Shown here: piece after piece, positions 56,890-64,000 of the stretch
How the letters are laid out: every line of letters starts with the position of its first letter
Position numbering within the stretch: the first letter of the stretch is position 1
NCBI GenBank assembly: GCA_023974075.1
Contig: JAMFTG010000264.1
Span: 110,001-174,000 of the forward strand
Origin: Chaenocephalus aceratus
Taxonomy: Eukaryota; Chordata; Actinopteri; Perciformes; Channichthyidae
Direction: 5' to 3'
Length of the DNA: 64,000 nt
Notes under the pieces: generated by a model
The model's input: only the letters and a program-made list of their open reading frames with translations
What the model was told of the DNA's origin: nothing
The model's database searches: none
Made by a program: the position numbers and the translations under genes

Positions 56890-57683
56890 GGAGTTTGGGG
56901 AGACTCTACCCGCATATGAGGCACTATTTCGGATACTTTTTTTCCATTTTCACCCCTTTTCTATGGTTCTTCCAAAAGTGAACTTTGACTTTTTCTGAGT
57001 CTGGAGGAATGTGAGGGGAGTTTGGGGAGACTCTACCCGCATATGAGGCACTATTTTCGGATACATTTTTTCCATTTTCACCCATTTTCTATGGTTCTTC
57101 CAAAAGTTTACTTTGACTTTTCTGAGTCTGGAGGAATGTGAGGGGACTTTGGGGAGACTCTACCCGCATATGAGGCACTATTTTCGGATACATTTTTTCC
57201 ATTTTCACCCCTTTCTATGGTTCTTCCAAAAGTTAACGTTGACTTTTTCTGACTCTGGAGGAATGTGAGGGGAGTTTGGGGAGACTCTACCCGCATATGA
57301 GGCACTATTTTGGGATACATTTTGTCCTTTTTCATGGTTCTCCCAAAGGTGAACTCAGACTTGTTCTGACTCTGGAGCAATGCAAGGAGAGTTGTCAGGG
57401 GACTCTACCTGCATTATGATGCACTATTTTGGGATGCAAGGAGAGTTGTCAGGGGACTATACCTGCATTATTATGCCCTATTTTGGGATACATTTTGCCC
57501 ATTTTCATGGTTCTCCCAAAGGTGAACTCAGACTTTTTCTGACTCTGGAGCAATACAAGGAGAGTTGTCAGGGGACTCTACCTGCATTATGATGCACTAT
57601 TTTGGGTTGCAAGGAGAGTTGTCAGGGGACTCTACCTGCATTATGATGCACTATTTTGGGATCCATTACAAAAATATATATCA
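56890..57683 (+). repeat. Satellite subrepeats, right half of the disrupted unit
   Basis: Four ~125-bp units are followed by 54-bp units, in register with the core ending at 34,386. Confidence 0.9.
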
Positions 57684-58365
57684 GGCCTTTTAACACTTTT
57701 TCCCATGAAAATGATTTGTATTCACTATCATGGGGCTATATAAATCAAATTCCGGGTAATTAGGAGCACAATTGTACCTTTTACTATTTAAATGTATTTG
57801 TATTATATATTTTTGGGCTATTAAAATGACATTTCTGGGTGACTTTGTCAGTTTATGGAGCTTAGTCCACAATTCCTGGAGGTTCCAGGCCGAATTTGGG
57901 AGCTCATAGGCTGCCTGCTATGCGCCCTCCACCCGTGGAAAGCAAAACAAAGTAAAGAAAACGGTCAATTATATCTTAAGATAATCAAAAATGAAGTTTT
58001 AAAAAAATTCTCGAAAAAACAGCTAAGTACCAATGGAGGAGGGGCTCACAAAAGCGCAAGTCTTCGGCGCTTCCGGCGGAAGCCCCGGACACTTTTCCAC
58101 TCCCCCGTTGCATTTTACAACGGAGAGGGGAATCGAGACCTCCCTTCCTCCGTCGGAAAAATTCATTCATCTTTTTCAAGCTACCATCTGCACAAATCGG
58201 AAACCCGGTTTTTGAGAGCACTTACAAAAAAACCAGCTATTTCACATCATGGAGAAATCATGGAGGAATGTGTCCGCTACATGAGCACTTTGGATCGGAT
58301 ACAATTGTTGTCATGGTTCTTACCAAACTTTAAGTTTTTGAACTGGTCTCTGGAGGAATGTAAGG
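57684..58365 (+). repeat. Satellite higher-order unit core, copy 6
   Basis: Standard core with both hairpins, ending in an unoccupied ATGTAAGG at 58,358-58,365. A 201-codon frame (57,855-58,460) parallels frames in other copies; no domain recognised. Confidence 0.88.
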
Positions 58366-59093
58366 GGAGTTTGGGGAGACTCTACCCGCATATGAGGCAC
58401 TATTTTCGGATACATTTTTTCCATTTTCACCCATTTTTCTATGGTTCTTCCAAAAGTTAACTTTGACTTTTTCTGACTCTGGAGGAATGTGAGGGGAGTT
58501 TGGGGAGACTCTACACGCATATGAGGCACTATTTTCGGACACATCTTTTCCATTTTCACCCCTTTTCTATGGTTCTTCCAAAAGTTAACTTTGACTTTTT
58601 CTGACTCTGGAGCAATGCAAGGAGAGTTGTCAGGGGACTCTACCTGCATTATGATGAACTATTTTGGGATGCAAAGAGAGTTGTCAGGGGACTCTACTTG
58701 CATTATGATGCACTATTTTGGGATACATTTTCCCCTTTTTTATGGTTCTCCCAAAGGTGAACTCAGACTTTTTCTGACTCTGGAGCAATGCAAGGAGAGT
58801 TGTCAGGTGACTCTACCTGCATTATGATGCACTATTTTGGGATGCAAGGAGAGTTGTCAGGGGACTCTACCTGCATTATGATGCACTATTTTGGGATACA
58901 TTTTGCCCGTTTTCATGGTTCTCCCAAAGGTGTACTCAGACTTTTTCTGACTCTGGAGCAATGCAAGGAGAGTTGTCAGGGGACTCTACCTGCATTATGA
59001 TGCACTATTTTGGGATGCAAGGAGAGTTGTCAGGGGACTCTACCTGCATTATGATGCACTATTTTGGGATCCATTACAAAAATATATATCAGG
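58366..59093 (+). repeat. ~128-bp and 54-bp satellite subrepeats after copy 6
   Basis: Two ~122-bp units, then alternating 54-bp units and spacer up to 59,075. Confidence 0.88.
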
Positions 59094-59772
59094 CATTTTA
59101 ATACTTTCTCCCATGAAAATGATTTGTATCCACTATCATGGGGCTATATAAATCAAATTCCGGGTAATTAGGAGCACAATTGTACCTTTTACTATTTAAA
59201 TGTATTTGTATTATATATTTTTGGGCTATTAAAATGACATTTCTGGGTGACTTTGTCAGTTTATGGAGCTTAGCCCACAATTCCCGGAGGTTCCAGGCCG
59301 AATTTTGGAGCTCATAGGCTGCCTGCCATTCGCCTCCACCCGTGGAAAGCAAAAAAAAGTAAAAAAAACGGTCAATTATATCTTAAAATAATCAAAAATG
59401 AAGTTTTAAAAAAATTCTCGAAAAAACAGCTAAGTGCCAACGGAGGAGGGGCTTACAAAAGCGCAAGTCTTCGGCGCTTCCGTCGGAAGCCCCGGACACT
59501 TTTCCACTCCTTCGTTGCATTTTACAACGGAGAGGGGAATCGAGACCTCCCTTCCTCTGTCGGAAAAATTCATTCATCTTTTCCAAGCTACCATCTGCAC
59601 AAATCGGAAACCCGGTTTTTGAGAGCACTTACAAAAAAAACGTTTATTTCACATCATGGAGAAATCATGGAGGAATGCGTCCGCTACATGAGCACTTTGG
59701 ATCGGATACAATTGTTGTCATGGTTCTTACCAAACTTTAAGTTTTTGAACTGGTCTCTGGAGGAATGTAAGG
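59094..59772 (+). repeat. Satellite higher-order unit core, copy 7
   Basis: Standard core ending in an unoccupied ATGTAAGG at 59,765-59,772. Confidence 0.88.
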
Positions 59773-60499
59773 GGAGTTTGGGGAGACTCTACCCGCATAT
59801 GAGGCACTATTTTCGGATACATTTTTTCCATTTTCACCCATTTTCTATGGTTCTTCCAAAAGTTAACTTTGACTTTTTCTGACTCTGGAGGAATGTGAGG
59901 GGAGTTTGGGGAGACTCTACACGCATATGAGGCACTATTTTTGGACAAATGTTTTCCATTTTCAACCCTTTTCTATGGTTCTTCCAAAAGTTAACTTTGA
60001 CTTTTTATGACTCTGGAGCAATGCAAGGAGAGTTGTCAGGGGACTCTACCTGCATTATGATGCACTATTTTGGGATGCAAGGAGAGTTGTCAGGGGACTC
60101 TACCTGCATTATGATGCACTATTTTGGGATACATTTAGCCCGTTTTCATGGTTCTCCCAAAGGTGAACTCAGACTTTTTCTGACTCTGGAGCAATGCAAG
60201 GAGAGTTGTCAGGGGACTCTACCTGCATTATGATGCACTATGTTGGGATGCAAGGAGAGTTGTCAGGGGACTCTACCTGCATTATGATGCACTATTTTGG
60301 GATACATTTAGCCCGTTTTCATGGTTCTCCCAAAGGTGAACTCAGACTTTTTCTGACTCTGGAGCAATGCAAGGAGAGTTGTCAGGGGACTCTACCTGCA
60401 TTATGATGCACTATTTTGTGATGCAAGGAGAGTTGTCAGGGGACTCTACCTGCATTATGATGCACTATTTTGGGATACATTACAAAAATATATATCAGG
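59773..60499 (+). repeat. ~128-bp and 54-bp satellite subrepeats after copy 7
   Basis: Two ~120-bp units, then pairs of 54-bp units with the TTTTCATGGTTCTCCCAAAG spacer repeated three times. Confidence 0.88.
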
Positions 60500-60836
60500 C
60501 ATTTTAACACTTTTTCAGTTTATGGAGCTTAGCCCACAATTCCCGGAGGTTCCAGGCTGAATTTGGGAGCTCATAGGCTGCCTGCTATGCGCCCCCACCC
60601 GTGGAAAGCAAAACAAAGTAAAGAAAACGGTCAATTATATCTTAAGATAATCAAAAATGAAGTTTTAAAAAAATTCTTCGCGCTTCCGGCGGAATCCCCG
60701 GACACTTTTCCACTCCTCCGTTGCATTTTACAACGGAGAGGGGAATTGAGACCTCCCTTCCTCCGTCGGAAAAATTCATTCATCTTTTCCAAGCTACCAT
60801 CTGCACAAATCGGAAAGCCGGTTTTTGAGAGTACTT
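60500..60836 (+). repeat. Satellite core copy 8, twice deleted, right edge of the satellite
   Basis: About 230 bp are missing between ACTTTTT and CAGTTTATGGAG, and about 50 bp between AAAAATTCT and TCGCGCTTCC. The core stops at GAGAGTACTTA, where a different minisatellite starts. Confidence 0.85.
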
Positions 60837-60837
60837 A

Positions 60838-61312
60838 GTGGGTCTGCGTTATGTTTAACGCTGTGAGTGCAGGTTGCGGCCAGTGGGTCTGCGTTATGTT
60901 TAACGCTGTGAGTGCAGGTTGCGGCCAGTGGGTCTGCGTTATGTTTAACCCTGCGTGTGCAGGTTGCGGCCAGTGGGTCTGCGTTATGTTTAACCCTGCG
61001 AGTGCAGGTTGCGGCCAGTGGGTCTGCGTCATATTTAACCCTGCGAGTGCAGGTTGCGGCCAGTGGGTCGCGTTATGTTTTACCCTGCGAGTGCAGGTTG
61101 CGGCCAGTGGGTCTGCGTCATGTTTAACCCTGCAAGTGCAGGCTGCGGCCAGTGGGTCTGCGTTATGTTTAACCATGCAAGTGCAGGTTGCGGCCAGTGA
61201 GTCGAGTTATATTTAACCCTGCAAGTGCAGGTTGCGGCCAGTGGGTCTGCGTCATGTTTAACCCTGCGAGTGCAGGTTGCGGCCAGTGGGTCTGCGTTAG
61301 GTTTAACCCTGC
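60838..61312 (+). repeat. 45-bp minisatellite, about 10.5 copies
   Basis: GTGGGTCTGCGTTATGTTTA ... GCAGGTTGCGGCCA repeats every 45 bp (for example GGTCT at 60,841 and 60,886). Several frames stay open because 45 is a multiple of 3; no gene is inferred. Confidence 0.93.
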
Positions 61313-61788
61313 AACGCCCGGCACTGATTCGGCAGTCGACCGCAGGGTCTGCATCCCACGATGAATTAGTACTTAAGCCTGGCAGTGACTCCGGCATTCT
61401 CATCATGTCCCCATGTTAATCTCGAATTTCCTCCATAGATCTCCACAGTCAGCCGTAAGGTAAGAAATGCTTCACATCTCAGTACTTCATACTTCACTTC
61501 TTTTGGGGGTTCATCGGAGCGGTTTTCCCCTCCTGAATGATCATCCTGAAAACCGGGGTCTAATCGCCAAACATCATTCCATCCACTTGTTGTAATCCGT
61601 CAATCACTATTCCTTCATATTATGTGTCCCTGTAATAAACATGTATTTCATACATCATGTCTCTCCTGATTGAACTTTATGAAGGCTGTTATGGGGCATT
61701 CAGAACGTTCCCTATTGCATCGGTAGAGTGTTTGCCATCAGCATCATGAGGATGTGATTATATGTTAAGCTTTTAAGTGATAGGCAGT
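61313..61788. other. Unique-looking non-coding DNA
   Basis: Nothing recognised between the minisatellite and the duplicated segment. Confidence 0.5.
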
Positions 61789-62088
61789 CTGTGTGTGTAA
61801 GAAGCCTCACAATGTGCAGAGGAAGGATGCACAGTAAGGGACACTGAAGTGGAGACTTCTGAGGAGGAGAGGTGGATTGTAAAACGCAGACATGTGGTAC
61901 ACACTACAGGAGAATAGGGTAAACAATAAACTAACATATATCACCATGAACCCCCCACCCCCTCATTACGGACATTAACACAGTTATCTTTTACATTACA
62001 CGTGTTCTGACATGTCATGTTTGAATATGTTCATGAAGAGTTATGTAATGCTAACATTTGAGAAGTTTGTTTACCTAAAGTGATGCAC

Positions 62089-62136
<48 letters not shown>

Positions 62137-62470
62137 TGTGTGTGTGTGTGTCAGACAAAGACAGTAAAACGTAATCCTTAATCTGGATTTTGGATGTTTG
62201 AGTGGATTACAGAAAACATCATTAAGTCCCACTTATTATTATTGATGTTATTTATTATAACGGGTTACATCATATTATGTTGTATTACTCTGTATATTAT
62301 ATAACCATGTATTAAATGATCTTATCAAGTTGTTGTTAATGTGTTTGCTAACAGGCCAAAGTTTCTCTCCTCAGAGGACTAAGGAGAAACCTTTTTTGTT
62401 GACCGCCTCGGAGCAATTACTCTGTGGACACGGCTGTCATCTGAATACATTGCATCATATTACTGAGAGG

Positions 62471-62472
<2 letters not shown>
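61789..62472 (+). repeat. Duplicated segment, copy 2 (partner at 25,869-26,775)
   Basis: Near-identical to copy 1 up to 62,421, lacking ~175 bp, then matching again through ATTACTGAGAGGCCA. The TG tract (62,093-62,151) is shorter than in copy 1. Confidence 0.9.
62093..62151 (+). repeat. (TG)n microsatellite
   Basis: About 29 TG dinucleotides with one GG interruption. Confidence 0.97.
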
Positions 62473-62534
<62 letters not shown>

Positions 62535-62560
62535 CACACACACACACACACACACACAGG
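62471..62560 (+). repeat. (CA)n microsatellite
   Basis: About 44 CA dinucleotides with one AA interruption. Confidence 0.97.
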
Positions 62561-62689
62561 TGTTTGCCTCTCAGTCACATGATGCAACGTCTGCATCCTA
62601 GCAGCAGACAAACCTATAGTGTCCAGCCTCTTCAGAGTGGATCATTACAGGGGAGGGGGCTTCCTCTCATCATGTCAAGCTCTCACTAA

Positions 62690-64000
62690 CAAGCTGAGTA
62701 ACATACACTGTTTTATTGTTAGTTCCCACATTGAATCTTAAAACGTAATTGTTGATGGTTGTTTCAGTTGTCTAACTATTGTCTTTAATAGTTGTCCTCA
62801 TTATATTGAATGCTTTCAAGGTTATCGTGCTGATCTGAACACAAGTATAACAAATGTAAATGTTCCTACACTTTCAGGCATGGAACCAGTAAGTCAATAA
62901 TTATTCTGTATGAGTGTATTTATATGTACTGATGCACTGAGAGTGTTGAATTCATTGAATATGTTATTCTTATGCAATCATTGATTAACATGGTGTGTAT
63001 GCTATGGATTGTTCTCACTTTCATTATCCTTCATGGTGATGATGCTATATGCTGGCTGGGGAACGTGCAGCCTTTTTTTCAGGTCTTCCTCTCCTTCCTT
63101 TACCGGTTGCTCTTTGAATGCACCTCTCTTTTTGCTTTAGGTGCACAAACATTTGAAATCTGAGTGAAATACTGTTTAAATAAGTGAGAGATGCCAGGAT
63201 TGTGGTGCATGTAGTTTATGAGAAGGTCTTAGTTTGTGTACATCACTTATTCGGTTACTTGGAATGTATATTTCCTATTGTCAGGTCCAACTGTGAACGT
63301 TTGCCGTTCACATGCATGCAGGTTATTGTGGATTTTAGTATTGTATGTGTTGAATTAGGACATGTTGCAGTTATATTCCCTCCTTTTATCCAGAGACAGA
63401 AAGCCTGAGTAAGTCTGTGAACTCCTGTTTGAATAACTGAGACAGGCCAGACCTTTGCTGCATGTAGTGTATGTGGAGGTGAGATATTCCCAGCACAATA
63501 TTGTCACGTACAACCCTAGGAGATGTTACAATTCATATGCATGCATGCAGGCTGATTTTGTATTCATATTAATATATGAATATTGAGTAACATACGTTGT
63601 TTTATTGTTAGTACCTGGACACTGGTAGATAATCATACTGTTTACATGTGTATACTGCTTCTGCATGCAATTATTTGTGCACATATATGTATTTAACATA
63701 AGGAAAGAATATATTCTCACTTATATTTGATTTACTTCAAATGAGATTATATTGATTAGTGTCTGCTTGTGACCTTTCCTTAAGTCTTGCATCTCCTTTC
63801 TTTAACTCTTGTTCTTTCTATGAATGTGTTCTCTGTTCAGGCCGACTTGCAAACATGAAGGAGGCAATGTGTACGAGTGTGAAATAATGTTTAAATCAAT
63901 GCGAATTACCATGTTGGTGGTTCATGTAGTTTATGAGGCTTTTTTCCTGCCCTTCATTTGTGTGCTTCTCTTCTGCAGCTACCTGAAGCTAAATTCAATA
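62690..64000 (+). repeat. Anciently repeated non-coding region
   Basis: Phrases recur in diverged form: GAGTAACATAC-TTGTTTTATTGTTAG at about 62,696 and 63,585; TGCATGTAGTTTATGAG or similar at about 63,207, 63,460 and 63,923; TTTGAATGCACCTCTCTT with a mate near 63,820. I infer an old tandem duplication of several hundred bases. No coding region is recognised. Confidence 0.5.

Overview
The window looks like teleost fish nuclear DNA. It holds fish-type olfactory receptor genes, L2-clade LINEs with ATTG-repeat tails, Ty3/Gypsy, BEL/Pao and DIRS fragments, tRNA-derived SINEs, long CA/TG microsatellites and spliceosomal introns. I see no bacterial-type gene. Only one host gene appears intact: an olfactory receptor at 20,494-21,429 on the minus strand. 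Nearly everything else is mobile or satellite DNA.

Layout. (1) 1-850: a broken Crypton/KIAA1958-like tyrosine recombinase fragment. (2) 850-6,962: a higher-order satellite. Each ~1.2-2.1 kb unit has a conserved ~670-bp core ending in the 8-mer ATGTAAGG, followed by ~128-bp and 54-bp tandem repeats and, in some units, a ~270-310-bp mosaic repeat. (3) 6,963-33,656: a non-satellite island bounded by two L2 LINEs whose 3' tails face outward. It carries two olfactory receptor pseudogenes and one intact receptor. One pseudogene is split by a 2.65-kb foldback transposon with an 8-bp target duplication; the other is interrupted by a SINE. Gypsy, DIRS, BEL, MITE and LINE debris lies between them. (4) 33,657-60,836: the satellite resumes but is interrupted by a 22.5-kb insertion at 34,387-56,881. 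(5) 60,838-64,000: a 45-bp minisatellite, a copy of a segment also present near 25.9 kb, and anciently repeated non-coding DNA.

The main discovery candidate is the 22.5-kb insertion. It consists of two head-to-tail units (about 10.0 and 12.5 kb). Each carries a gene for a two-zinc-finger, coiled-coil, tyrosine-recombinase protein of about 735 residues, with two short introns and a recognisable R-K-R-H-Y active site. Unit A is open apart from one TGA; unit B is frameshifted. The left end, the unit-unit junction and the right end all carry the same 8-mer, ATGTAAGG, and that 8-mer with the same satellite flanks stands unoccupied in five satellite units of this window. No terminal inverted repeats are visible. 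This is the geometry expected of attL, attP and attR around a satellite attB site, so I infer a large site-specific tyrosine-recombinase transposon integrated twice at one satellite site.

The element is built almost wholly of tandem arrays whose copy number differs between units (for example 3 versus 9 copies of a GC-rich 243-bp repeat just upstream of the gene). It also carries its own diverged copy of the satellite core. A 33-bp dyad, TTACCC-N21-GGGTAA, recurs more than 40 times in the element and in the satellite with constant spacing and apparent compensatory changes, so it may be a protein-binding or structural site. Many single-base indels in the repeats could be assembly errors, which limits confidence in pseudogene calls.
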